The position numbers and the translations under genes are program-made. This document shows positions 1-12,383 of a DNA stretch of 64,000 nt, piece by piece (position 1 is the first letter of the stretch; the number at the start of each line of letters is the position of its first letter). The DNA is from Panorpa germanica. Lineage: Eukaryota > Arthropoda > Insecta > Mecoptera > Panorpidae. The stretch is from assembly GCA_963678705.1 (NCBI GenBank), contig OY783213.1:8188451-8252450 (forward strand). Direction: 5' to 3'. The notes beneath the pieces are model-generated. The model was not told the DNA's origin. It was given only the letters and a program-made list of their open reading frames with translations, and made no database searches.

Positions 1-839
1 CAGCATCGCCGCACATTAGAGCCTCCAAGGTGATCACAACGGGGGTCGCGTCATCGCATGTGACTACATTGTGTTAATAATATATATGAATACACATTCA
101 CTCTCTCTCCCTATTGTGTACCTCTCTAACCCCACTCCCCCTGTCAAATAGCTGGTCAGATAGTCCACTAAAACCATCGAATTGTTTGTCCTGTATCGAA
201 TTAAATAATTAAGTTATTCTAAGTTGATTACATTGTGGATTTGGATTTATCTCCGTCGAACAAATGGGGGAACGACTGGGAGAATAGGAGTAATAATTAA
301 ATTTCCAAACGTATCAATATTCCCTATTGTTTTATAGCTAAGTGCATTTTAGTTCCGTACTATTTAAATAAGACTGGATGCTGGATGGAGACAATTGTAC
401 GGATAGTTCCAGATTGTTTTATTCTTCGATTGGATCTAACTGGATTAAATAAAGGATATTGTAAGCATTTGGAATTTATACATTGATTTACAGACTATAA
501 GGAAAACAAAAGCTTTTGTTATGGTTTTACTCGCAGATGAAATTAGCAATTGTTTTAGAATCTATTGTTTTTAAATATTTTTCTTCTTTCTCTTTTTTTA
601 TAGTATATATATGCTAAGTAGATGATACGATTATACGTGGTACTTAGGGGGGGCAGAGTTTGGGTCAAGACCTGTCACAATATCAAAATTTCCCTTTCCC
701 CTTTTTGTGGTTTAATTTTATAGAACTACGCTTGAATAGTTCATTATCATATTATACGAAAAATTCCGGCTAAACAAAAAAACAAATCTAATGCGAATGA
801 AGACTACGGCTTTACTGATTTCTTTACAGAAGCGAGAGG
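1..839. other. Non-coding stretch, left edge
   Basis: No gene or recognised repeat is supported here. The first 60 bases are GC-richer than the rest and are open in one forward frame for about 24 codons, so the tail of an exon that began outside the window cannot be excluded. The remainder is AT-rich with short pyrimidine runs (CT-rich at 103-135). Confidence 0.4.
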
Positions 840-1173
840 CAGGGGCGGCCTTAGGAGGTGGCAAGCAGTACAATCGCCCGTGGCCTCGCTCTTGTAGGGG
901 GTTCGCATTCTCGCGAAAAACGAAAGTAGAAAAATTCATTACTACATACATATTTGAATCTCACGCCTCGCTCTTTAGAAATCCCACTTGAATCACTGCG
1001 TATATCTTTTAAGGCATTCATGTACCTTAGTTTATCATCATTAATATTTGTCGTCTTTGTGCTTGTTAACTTTTACAAAACTTCCAATATAAAATTTTAT
1101 TTCACGTGAATTATCATCAAAAATACTTGCTTACAATTTACATAAATTAAACAAAGAACAAGTGCTTCAAGAG
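840..1173 (+). mobile_element. hAT-type MITE, CAGRGGCGGCC family, copy 1 (right end missing)
   Basis: The left end reads CAGGGGCGGCCTTAG. The body matches the copies at 10,508 and (inverted) 20,833, including the segments around 'cctcgctctttagaaatccc' and 'tagtttatcatcattaatat'. Homology stops near 1,173, so the right terminal repeat is lost. Short open frames here and at 10,508 share peptide fragments only because the repeats are homologous. Family assignment rests on the complete copy at 20,833, which has an 8-bp target duplication. Confidence 0.65.
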
Positions 1174-4100
1174 AAATTACAAAAAATATAACTTGAACGT
1201 CAATATCCGATGCATTGTAGTAATTTTTCGATATTTTACAAAAGTCTTCAAACAGGTGATAGCCCTTGACTCAATCTTCCTCCCCACTAAATATGACCTG
1301 CTGTTATTTACGGAACTCTCTGTATTTATACATGGAGAAAAATGAAAGTAGGTTTTCCCATTTACTCATTCGCAGCATTTGTGTTTCCCAGTGTTCTGTT
1401 CAGACTTCGTAGCCGAGTGTGCATCCACCATGTCATTATGTGTCACCCTTATAATATGTTCGTTCTATATGTACGGTGTACGGAATAATAGAATGAATGC
1501 CCTCTGCGAATAACAGGTTGGCTTACACCCTTGTTTAATAAAATAAAAATGTATCAAATGAACAAAACTTATTTGGAGACAACATTTATTCTGGTTCGGC
1601 CAAGTAAGGTACTAGAGATATATGGCGTGCATATCTAAAATGTTGTCGCTTTCAAGAACACATTCGTCAACTTTGACCAAAATATAATCTAATTCGTTTT
1701 ATTCGACTCCTAAAGTTTATATGGTTTTAATAGCTCAATCGTATGCAAAATTATTAACGTTTTTATATTTAAAAAGTTTCAAATCGATTGTCATCTTAGT
1801 ACACTGTTACCATGTATATCTAACTATATAACCATGAAGTAATGTTTCACCTTAAGAAAGAAACTGAAATAATTTTGTTAAATGAAAGATGTTACTTTAC
1901 TTTACCCGTTGACATAAATTACTTCGTATCATGTATAAAACTATGCAAAGTAATAGTAAAATATGAGAAGATAACACCAACAGTCCAAGTTGCCGAATGT
2001 TGGTGTCACTGTCGTAGAACACACCACACGGGGTTTGAAACTAGGGAAGTAGAGGTCTGGGGATAAAAGATAAAATAACCCGGTGTAGACGCTGACAGAA
2101 CGTACGGTTTCCTGGAAGAACAACGTATGTTACCTCGTAAAACTACACCCTTGTCATAACTGCTCGACTGGCACTAAATGAGACCTCAGAATGTGGTCTT
2201 AGAACCCGACATTCGTGGACTTCGTAGTTTAGACTATAATGTTATAATAAAAAGAAATATTATAACGTAAACAATTTCCACTTTTAGTATTTCTAACGTG
2301 GATAGGATATCCTTGGTTTAGACTTAGAAAGGTTAAATGCAGGAAAAGTAACGTTTTATTATTGTCTAGGAATTGTGTTTTAAGTAAAAATCTATACATA
2401 AATAAATCTTTAGATTATTTCCCATTATTGTATTTCGGTACAAACATGAACATGAAGTGAAACTGACAGAAAGAAAGCGTTGTAGTACATTATAGAAACT
2501 ATTTGGTAAGGTTCTGCTTATTTAGACTCCTACCATTACATTTTTTTTCTTATCTGTCGCTCCGGTTTTCTTTTTGTTTATCTCACGTCCCCGTTTCATA
2601 CCCTGTCATTCTTACCACTTCCTTGAACTATCCTCTTTCTCATTTTTCGATTTCTCTATTCTTGTCGCTCTTTACTTAATCTCTAGCCTTTAAATACAAA
2701 TTGTGTTTATACTTTTTTCCTCATATTCTACCTTTTTCCTCTTTACAATTTCTATGTTTATCTTATCGTTTTATCCACTTTAGTTATTTTTTTATTTCTC
2801 TTTTGTCTTTTTATACTTTCTATTCTTGATTCCTTTCTTTTCCTCTAACTTTTAAACAGTTCCTTCATAATATACTCTCCTGTCCTTCATGTTCTTCATT
2901 CTAACTCTTTCTCCAACCTAAGGAAAATACTAAATAAATTTCAAAATAGTTTTTATAATGTTTTCTTTCCTTACTTAACCCATTGTCAATTTGACTTATT
3001 GTGTACTTCTTTTGTTTGTTGTATTTTTTCTTTAATTTTACTCCTTTCTTTCCTTCTCTCTTCACGATTATTTGATTAATTGAAACCTTTCGGTACCATA
3101 TTATTAAGTATTTCACAATGTGTGTAATCCTTATAGATCTAGAACATAATGTAAAATAAAACTAAAAATAAGATTGTATTAACCCAGTTTAATTTCATCT
3201 TAATTTTAAAGATTTTATATGAAGTTATTAAAAAGTTAGTGCAGTTTACCTCGCCGGATAAGATTAGCAATTATACAGTGAAATTGTCTCACTTTGCGTC
3301 TAGCCAGGATAATAAAGTGCACAGAGTGGTTGTTAAGTAGGGTATGTTACCCATTAAAAGTCTGATAACTTACACGGCGATATAGCACCGGAGAAAATGA
3401 TAAAGTTTACATATAAATTTAAAAATAAGAATGCAAATCTTGTGGTTTACATGTGTGGGATAATTATTCAAATAACTAAAGTATGATCCCATAAAAGTTA
3501 AAAACATATTCGTGAATAATTGCAATTAGATTTGAGCGATATTATGGTTGTGTCATAACAAGTAATATACAATATGTTGTCATTGGCTTGGAGCTACAAC
3601 GCGGCAAACCTCAACCCCATCCCAACCTTACCGACCGACGTTACCTCCCCCGGTCTGTGACAGCCACACCGATGCCGACGTAAAGTACATGCTACTGTGT
3701 TTCTATAATTACCTCATTTATAATGCAACGTGTATGACGAATGCAATTCAGTCCGTTCCTAGAAATTCCGTGCAAATAATTTTGATAATACAGAAATCCT
3801 GGATCTGAACAGGAATACAGGGACACCCGTACCGCACCGCAGCGCAGCGCAGGTAAAACAAACAGCTGAGAACTTGGGGTAGCAGATGTTGTGGGATATT
3901 TTAGGTAATTTAATAAACCCTATAACACTGTATTATATGCAATTAAAGGGTGCGTTAGTCCAAAATTTACTACTGCATAATTATTTCCAAGAAATTATTA
4001 TTGCCAAGATTAAGGGAGGGAGAAAACTTACGCATGGAAATTACTTTATGATAATTCTTATAAATTTATGTATTAGAACAATTGCCCTCTTAATATAATT

Positions 4101-5212
4101 AATTGCTTATTACTTAAAAACAGGGATTGCACCACCCTAAGAAATTAAAATACTTTTGTAAATGTTTAGGAATTCCGTTTATAAATAAATAAAAGTGTCT
4201 CAGTGAATACGTAGTACCAACAAAGGGTATTAGGTTACATTTATTTCGGGTTGTCCAACAAAAGGTAGATGTGGATAACGCATTAGCTACTTATTAAACA
4301 GAATTTTGAAGAAGGGTTGTTTGTTGAGGGTGCAGGTGGTTTTGTTTGCTTTATGTGTTTTAGCACGCGTCATAAACTTATCTCGCCATCTTGTCACAAG
4401 AAAATACCAAACTATTTGCAATTCACTGTCATTTGACCAAAGAGCTGATCGTGTCCATTGGCCACCTGGGACGTCTGGAACGACGGGAACGACTCAAAAA
4501 ATGCGTGCGTGCTCAACGGCTATTTGGTGGAGAATAATTGAAATATTTTTAACCAGAATAATAGCTGTTCATTAAAATAAATTCAGACGTGTATTTGTCA
4601 TTATTAGTTTTACTTTATTTGTTTTATTTTTTTAACTACACTAGTAGGAATATTGTGACTTTTATATTATGCAAAAATAACTTCATTATCATCTCTGTAA
4701 ATGTAAACCCAACGTTCAACGTGGTGCTAGTGCTCAATGTAAACCATTTCTAGGTGTAGTATGTATCCACTGTTTGTATTGCAATTAACCCTGTTTGCTT
4801 TATCGCCATTTGCATTCAACCCTTATATACATTACATCGCCTAATAAGAGGTATATTCTCCGTGTATGTATGTCCGTATCTCTCTCTCCTTCTCCCTCTT
4901 TTCTGTCTTCCTCTATCGCACTGCCGCTGGCCATATGATGATTGCTCCCTTACAATAATTGTCTGATAATAAAAGCCAAGAGAAGAAGAATAGATTATAC
5001 AATAAGCTAAATTAACTTGGTTCAAATTTATAGACAGCTTGAACTGTGTCTTCGGGTTCAATTGCTGAACCGCCGCCGGTTTGATTGTTATCAATTTCAT
5101 TGGTTACCTTTTAATAAACATTATCCTAAAGTAACACTACACCATATACTAATACCTTTCAAAATATATACATCCACCTAAAGAAAATACCACATTAAAC
5201 TACAGTTAGTGT
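1174..5212. other. Non-coding stretch without recognised features
   Basis: AT-rich sequence with scattered stop codons in all frames. A plus-strand pyrimidine-rich zone spans about 2,520-2,900. A short GC-rich patch lies at 3,590-3,690 and another at 3,825-3,855; neither shows a convincing exon. The 70-90 codon open frames near 3.9 and 4.3 kb have no recognisable similarity or splice context. Confidence 0.4.
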
Positions 5213-5226
5213 GATGTTACACTTTT

Positions 5227-5804
5227 TTTTTTTTTTTAATATTTATTTATTTCTAGTGCATCAACTATTGAGTTATTAGCACTTAAACTAATATATATTA
5301 CATTTTATCAACATTTTATAGGACATAACCTATACAATTTATAATTTTCTATTGTATCAGCTAATTTCATTTATTCTATTTAAATTCTTCAGTCTATGCT
5401 TCTTTCCATTATCCATCTTTTTCTATTTCAACTGCATCACAATCTGATAAATCGCTTCCATTATGATGACACCCATTGCATTCTCTGGTTCTTTCTTCTA
5501 TTAGCATTTTTTCTTTGTCTAATATTGTATACTTCTACTCTTCTGTTCTTTCAACTATAATTCATTTCTTTTTATAAACCAGTTCTTCTTTCTTTTTCGT
5601 TTTTATTCCTCTGTCTATTTTCTTTATCGATTATTTCTTTTTGTTATCGTCTTTTCTTTGTTCATATTCATGATTATGGTTGCACATAACCAATTAAATC
5701 TGATTGTTACCAAACCCAGATAATATAACACTGGCCCGGGAATCGAACCCGGAGACATAGTAGTCAGAGTCAAGCATCAATGCTCTCCTACTACTTGTGT
5801 CCTC
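5227..5804 (-). mobile_element. tRNA-derived SINE (retroposon), full insertion
   Basis: Read on the minus strand, a tRNA-like head (5,731-5,804) carries a good RNA polymerase III B box (GGTTCGATTCCCGGGCCAG), then an unrelated body, then a terminal A-run (the T-run at 5,223-5,238 on the plus strand). The insertion is bracketed by an imperfect direct repeat, GATGTTACACTTTT at 5,213-5,226 and GATGTCACACTTTT at 5,805-5,818, as expected for target-primed reverse transcription. A SINE moves with LINE-encoded enzymes and encodes nothing. A second, more diverged head lies at 12,829. Confidence 0.7.
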
Positions 5805-5818
5805 GATGTCACACTTTT

Positions 5819-8800
5819 CAGTAGAGTGTATTGAAGCAAACTATATCATGAGCGGTAGTTTTTTATCTTTAACTTTATCAATAATATTTTAAAACGAAAG
5901 AAATTATGTTTTACCTAAGATTTTACGAGACGTGCGAACCCAAGTCAAAACAAAAGAAACTTTCAACTCGAAAAAATTTACCAGTTATTATTTAGATTGA
6001 TATATTCTTTACCCTACTCTGTACTGTCTCTAGTCTTATTTTAAAATTAATTTATATTCAATCTATAGGTTTCTAAAGCCTCTTAGACTCCAGTAGATTA
6101 TTCACACTACCTGGCTAATTTGTTTATGGAATAACTCATCTCCATGCGCCCCACGTGGACTTGTGGTGCACATGCACTAGTCCCTCTTTGTCATTAAACT
6201 ATTTCTTAGATGTCTCAGGTGTCTTATCAGGTTTGGTACACATAGCTGAGCCTGAACGAACACCAAAGGCTCTATACGTACTTCTACTATCAACTACTAG
6301 TTACTTTTGACTAGACTAAAATAATATATACAGAATCGCGTGTAACTCCATGCATTAGTAATATAAAGTTTCATCTAAGCTATATTTCGATGCTAGTTGG
6401 TTGGTAGTCCTGGTACTGAAGACTGTCTACAGTGTATCCACTATATGGATGTGGAAGCACTTTATACGTCAAAGGGAAGAAGTAGATCTTAGAACCCGTG
6501 CTGAATATTCTAATAGGGACTACAGAGACACGGAGACTGTGCACGGGATCTAGCATCCAGGAAATCGTGATGGGATGGATAAATAAAACTATTTGTATTA
6601 GTTCTGTATCTAATTAACTTTAAAATATTCTAAAACCATGTGTTCTAAACACCTTTCTAATTATAGCAACACGTTCACTATTCTGTTCTATTTGGAATTC
6701 AATATTCTATCTTTCACTTCCAAAAGTTTCCATGGATCCATATTTTATCATACGAATCTTCAGTCCTATTGCTTAATAAGGATCTAATAAACCTAAAATA
6801 TCAAATTGAATTGATATAATTTAAAATTTTGAAACAATTCCAACAATATAAAGTCCAACATAAGTAAAATATTCACTCGTCCCATATTAGAAAAGCCCAA
6901 GCCTAGATTCGAATTTGTCCCTTGGCAGCTATTGATTCTCTTTAAGAAAAGAACTTGTGTTTCAGTTTGGAATTGGAAGTAGGTTTACTAGTTTTAGTTT
7001 CATTAAACTTTATGTTGCATTTGCAGATGCTTATACTCGTATAACTTAAAAGAGATTCTATTCCACGAAATAAAGAAAACTGTTCAAACAGTTCTTGAAA
7101 ATGTACGAGCAAACATCTTTACTAATGCAGGTGTAAAACTTAAGTAATCCTTTGCTAATGATGATTTAACGTCTGAAGTCTGTAGAATAGAGTCTCGAAT
7201 AGTTACACGAATGTCTAGTAAAGCTAGGCGCACACTTTTCGGAAAACTTTATAAAAGAGTCATCGGTGCAGATCTTGGTGGTGTGGCAAATTACCTAAAA
7301 CTAAGCTCAGAAAAAATTGGGGCATTTGCCATTAGGGAAATATTTGGGTATTGAAGTAAAAGAAATATACTAGCACATATTTCAATTGAAATTCAAAATA
7401 ACCCGTCCATAAGAATGTATTTGGCAACCCTATTACCTTTAAAATAACGTTATATAAAAAACAAATCTTTTCTCGCCGTCTTTGTTAATTTAACTTGAAA
7501 TGGTTTTCTTAAATTTGAACATTTTTATTATCTATACGTATATTACAACCGGAAACATGTTGGAAAAACAATAAAAAATATAAACAATGAAAATTATGAA
7601 ACGGGAAGAGTTTTCTCGTTACTCCCGTTATATATTCGTCGGTCTATTTATATCTGGATGTGTATTGTTCGTTGTTCGTACTTCGTAGCCGAGTTACTCT
7701 TAGTTTTATTGTTAAATGTGACTGACAGTGACAGGCTGACAGATCCGTTAACGTGCAAACAGCGAACAGGTCATACGTTATCATAAAGTCAGTTTAAAAA
7801 TTACAACAATAAAATGATGTGCATAATAAAAATGTTTTGCTTTCAGAAGAAGTTAAATGTCACATAAAAATGTTATTAAAAGTAGGAAACTGTTTTATTG
7901 TAGGTAACACAGAGTTCTTTGTAATAACCTCTGCTTAAATATTCTTACTTTTAATAAGATTTGATTTTAATAAATTAATAAAAACGACCCAGTTGCTTCG
8001 GATCGATCTCCAGACATTTTATGGGTTGGGTTGTTATCTAATTAAACTGATGTGGGTGATAGAACTTAGCATCGAAAATAGATAGACGTTAAATCAATAT
8101 TTGGTATTTATCTATGTCTACACCAACATTGGAAACATTTCATATAAAAAGGTGGTGAATTTCGAGCATTATTTTGGAGCAACGCAACGCTGAAACTAGT
8201 TGGTTAACCTTAGCACACAACAATACAAATTCTATGACTTATTCCAGTAAACTATTTAGTGAAATGTCCTGTTTTGTGACGCTTCTATCACTATTACACT
8301 TCGATTATAATTCGCATCAACTTTATCTTAATTTGTATTCTGACAGATGGAGTGGTTTCGCCATATGTAATCGATACAGAATGACAAAAAATTCATATGC
8401 ATGATGGCAAAGTGACTCCAAAATGTTTACTGGGATGGAATAATATATACATTTTAAATCACATGATCACCAGCGAAGTATTTGCTACTTTACCTGCTTT
8501 TTTAATTTGCATTTGTTCTTGTTGATAACGTATAGTTAGTTCCAAATAATAAACCCATATTCATGGGTACTAATATAACAGTAGTTCGAAACGAGTACGT
8601 TCTGTAAATGACGACTACTAATCCCGAATGCTTTAGTCCATGACACGGATCTCAGCATCTGAATGTATTTGCAACATCTGGAAGCTCTTGTCTCAATTAA
8701 GATTTGTGGTTGAAATTCGGGTTACTTTATGAACCAACAATCCCAAACTAAAGACTTAAAACATTTTAAATTAAAAAAGTGAAAGTTTTTTCTTTTAAAA

Positions 8801-10507
8801 TGACTAATCTTCTGGTGTGTGTTCTAAACAATAGAAAGTTAGTTCAAGCAGCACCTGAGTGACATATAAAAATAAACCGTTTCCTTCGTGGACCATAAGA
8901 GCACTCGTTGGAACATGCCCTTCCTCCTCTCTCCTCCCGCGCGGTCTCTGCCACCCCTTGGGGTTGTGTACGTCAGCTTATTTGTCTGTCTTACTTCATC
9001 TCGTCCATTCGACTTCCTAACGACTTCCCCTCACTAATATAATTTAGTTAGAATATTATAATTAAGTTTCGCTAATTGCGGAGACATCTGGCGGAGCGTT
9101 GAAGTGGATCCAGAAACATTTAGTTGTCATTTTAATCGGTATTCTACCAAGTACCGTACTATCCAAGTTCCAAGACAACTTCAGCCTGGTGCTTGGTTGG
9201 TTGGTTCATGTTATATGAATTCCGTAAAATACTGAATAAGAAGAAGAAGGGTTCACGGATGAGGGAAGTGGGTAGAGAGGGGGGAGATATTAAAATGAGA
9301 ATATGAATATTAATGTCAAAAATACAATTATATTTAATCTTACCGCAAATTAAATTAAATTAAATTCTTTATAAAATGATCGTACAATAATAAAAGTGGA
9401 ATTCTCGGTATGGTATGAACTTGGAGCTGGAGTTGGAGCCAGACTCACTTAATCATTTAAGTAATGTGAGTGTATATGGCTTTGCAAGTATTTTCACAAC
9501 AACTTTATTGGATAACGGCGCGTCACCACCAGTGAAACTTTACTTTAATCTTCTTTTAAATTTTATGTTAAAAAATATTTAATTTATTGTACTTTTACTA
9601 TAATGACAGTAATGAGGACCTGGGGCCTATGTTGGCCACGACTAGTTCCTACTTCGTAAATGATTTCTGTTTAATCACTAATGATTCTCTGAAATAATAA
9701 CAAGTAATAACAACCTTAAAGATTAAAAAAAAAAAACAAAATATTTTTAAAAAAATTTAATTAATGATTATAAGAATGTAAAAGTAAATTTCTAAGAAGA
9801 GTATCTTTTCATATTTTTGAAACCTTTCAGACTTTCCATTTTCTTTTTCATCTATGTCTGTTTCCTTTCAAATGATCAAATGACTCGATGATTATTCCAC
9901 TAAACGTTTCAAAGCAATTATTATTTTTGATGCTACTTCTTAGAGCATCGTTCAATGTTAATGTTAAGAACTTTGGTATTTTATGATCGCGTACAATGTA
10001 TATCAGTCACATAGGAAGGGTGCTAGTGCCTAGAAAATAGCATCGGGTTTAGTTATAAAATAATTCATAATACCTACTTATACAAAAAGAGAATCACAAC
10101 CAATATGCTTACAATGTAACAGACCAAGTACTTATTGCACAGACAAAACTGTAATATGCCTGAAGACTATAACCAGACATTTGAAATCAAAAACAAATTT
10201 AATCTCTATATTTTAAGTACCCACACTCGTATATTTCTAAACTATAAATTATGTATTACAAATGTTTATAAATGTATATTCTTTTAGGTGCTAATAACTA
10301 TCAAAGGTTGATGCACTCAAATAAATATTAAGGGAAATAAATTATAATTAATTATTCAATAGACTGCGTAGTTTTATCACTGATACTTGAATTTCAATTC
10401 AATTACTTATTTGTGGAAATTGTAACTGTACATTTTATATTCAGATTGTGCCAAAGAAAGACAGCGGATAAAAAAAGGGAGACCGTGATAAGTAGGGAAC
10501 TTTCCAG
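5819..10507. other. Non-coding stretch with one relic repeat
   Basis: No supported gene. The stretch holds one member of a diverged repeat pair (8,262-8,370), a GC-rich patch at 8,920-9,010 and an A-run at 9,725-9,735. Everything else is AT-rich with dense stops. Confidence 0.4.
8262..8370 (+). repeat. Diverged interspersed repeat R2, copy 1
   Basis: About 110 bp resembles 34,312-34,427 in the same orientation. Shared blocks include 'gcatcaactttatct' and 'gtggtttcgccat' (second copy 'ttggtttcgccat'). No terminal repeats or target duplication were found, so the element type is unknown. Confidence 0.45.
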
Positions 10508-10785
10508 CAGAGGCGGCCTTAGGGGGTACCAAACAGGGCAATCGCCCGGGGCCTCGCATCCTCGCGCACCAATCCAAGTACAAAAATTCATTACTAGATA
10601 TGTATTTGAATTTCGCGCCTCGCTCTTTAGAAACCCCACTAGAATCGCTGCGTATATCTTTTAAGCATTCATGTGCCTTAGTTTATCATCATTAATATTT
10701 GTCATCTTTGTGCTTGTTAACTTTTATAAAACTTCCAATATAAAATTTTATTTCTCGCCAATTATCATCAAAAATACTTACTTAC
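10508..10785 (+). mobile_element. hAT-type MITE, CAGRGGCGGCC family, copy 2 (right end missing)
   Basis: The left end reads CAGAGGCGGCCTTAGG. The following 270 bp align with the copy at 840 almost without gaps ('cctcgctctttagaaacccc', 'cttccaatataaaattttat'). Homology stops at the same kind of internal position, near 'catcaaaaatacttacttac', and the right terminal repeat is absent. Confidence 0.65.
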
Positions 10786-11957
10786 GATAAGATTGATTAT
10801 GGCGAAGGAAATATAGAATAAATAAATATACATACTCGTAAATAATTGTTTGATTACATACTATATTATCGAAGATACTTGCAATTAAATCAGCCGTTCA
10901 AAGAGCCAAGCAAATAAAAGAAACAGTGAACTTCAAAACCTCTACCTTTCGCGTCTATTTCCGTCCTTGTTCAATACCCTATTTATATATGTATGTGGAA
11001 AATGGTAATGGAAAATGGTCTAGTGGTAAAAAATTTTCCGTTAATTTTTGATTTTTAAAAAAATCTTTTAATAGAGATTCAACAACAAGAAATTGGTTCC
11101 CTGCCACCCTTACTAGAATCGCCATTGAATAAAATTTCAAATATAATAAATATCCACTTCAATAGAAATCTTAAAACATAACGGAAAGCACGCAACATTA
11201 ACTTCACGAGATCGGTACTGAGACTACTACTCCCCACTCCCCACACCCTCTACCTCCCCCACAAACCTAAAGCAGCCACTAACGAGCTGCGATCAATTAC
11301 GTCATGATAGGTTAACTAGGATGCTCAGTTATGACGTAGTCGGTCGGTGATATACTTGTAATATGTACAGGGTGGATAAAAGTCACGAGTCACTCGTAAA
11401 TATGGTATAATACCGTTATGAAGTAAGGTACCGTTCTTTGATTAACGTTATTTTAATGGTTGACTGATTTCGTGTAAAAATTACCAAGTCAAAGTAAGTA
11501 GCGACTCGTTCCTTGCACCCATTCGCTATTGTACAGTGTGGTACAGTGAAATAAAAGTTGACTGGTGCGGACTGTTAGAGACTATTGAATTGTTTTTTTT
11601 TTATTTCAATTGGCGTCTAGTTTTTATTAAATCAAGTCTCAACCCGACGCTTTCTTTATTTTAATTAATTGCAGCGTCGGTGTTGACAGCTGAAATGACT
11701 CATTGGACTTTGTTCGCAGACATATTAAGAGTGTATGGCTTTGCATACATAATTTGCGATGAATTTAAAGGTGTGTGTGTGTGTGTGAAGGGAACGAAAA
11801 AGTGCAATATTTGTTATCCTTATATGTCGTAAACTATAAATGATCCTTGTAGAATACTAAAATATACTATCACAATGTTGCGGTTACTAGAAAACGAAAC
11901 AAATTAAGTTAAATATTAATAATAATTTCTATAACATATAAAATATAGTAACTCTTA
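10786..11957. other. Non-coding stretch with GC patch
   Basis: No gene supported. It contains a C-rich patch (11,225-11,275), the palindromic CRE-like pair listed separately, an 11-bp T-run near 11,592 and a short (GT)n tract at 11,772-11,787. Confidence 0.35.
11298..11340. promoter_or_regulatory. Inverted pair of CRE/ATF-like motifs
   Basis: TTACGTCAT (11,298-11,306) and ATGACGTAGT (11,331-11,340) form an inverted pair 24 bp apart. Each contains the TGACGT half-site bound by CREB/ATF-type bZIP factors in animals. No transcription start is visible nearby, so a regulatory role is inference only. Confidence 0.25.
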
Positions 11958-12380
11958 GGCCGTCCGCACACGAGTCGACTGATTGCAAACTAGCCGAGCA
12001 ACGAAGTTTTCAACAAAAACGAGAAACGAGCCATGTCGAGCAGTGTTTCGTGAGTCTATAGAATTATTAATAATAGGGGATTTTATTGTGTCGTATTTCT
12101 ATGCATGTATGTATTTAAATACTTTTGAATAATATTTGTGCACATCTCTGCTCATCATGTCACCATCAAAAGCACGCCCTGCGACATACAAACACAGTCG
12201 CCCAAACCAAAACCAGTGCTCAAAACCAGTTTGAAATCAGTTTTCTTTCATTCGTGTCATGTGTTTTCTCCCACTCGTATACACGTGCGTTCTCCCACAA
12301 ACAATACAGTTACATTCTCATTCGGTTCGGGCAGATTCGGGGTTAGAGTTTGCAACCAGTCGACCTATGAGCGGACGCCC
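11958..12380 (+). mobile_element. PIF/Harbinger-like MITE with TTA target duplication
   Basis: The left end GGCCGTCCGCACACG and the right end (reverse complement GGGCGTCCGCTCATA) are imperfect inverted repeats. They continue inward through GTCGACTG and TTGCAAACT for roughly 38 bp. Both ends abut TTA (11,955-11,957 and 12,381-12,383), the 3-bp duplication typical of PIF/Harbinger elements. The 423-bp interior has no transposase. Open frames crossing it are incidental. Confidence 0.65.
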
Positions 12381-12383
12381 TTA

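Noticed and set aside
5731..5804. Possible tRNA gene (good B box)
   Set aside because: The head does not fold into a full tRNA cloverleaf with a clear A box, is followed by a body and A-tail, and is flanked by a target duplication. It is a SINE head.
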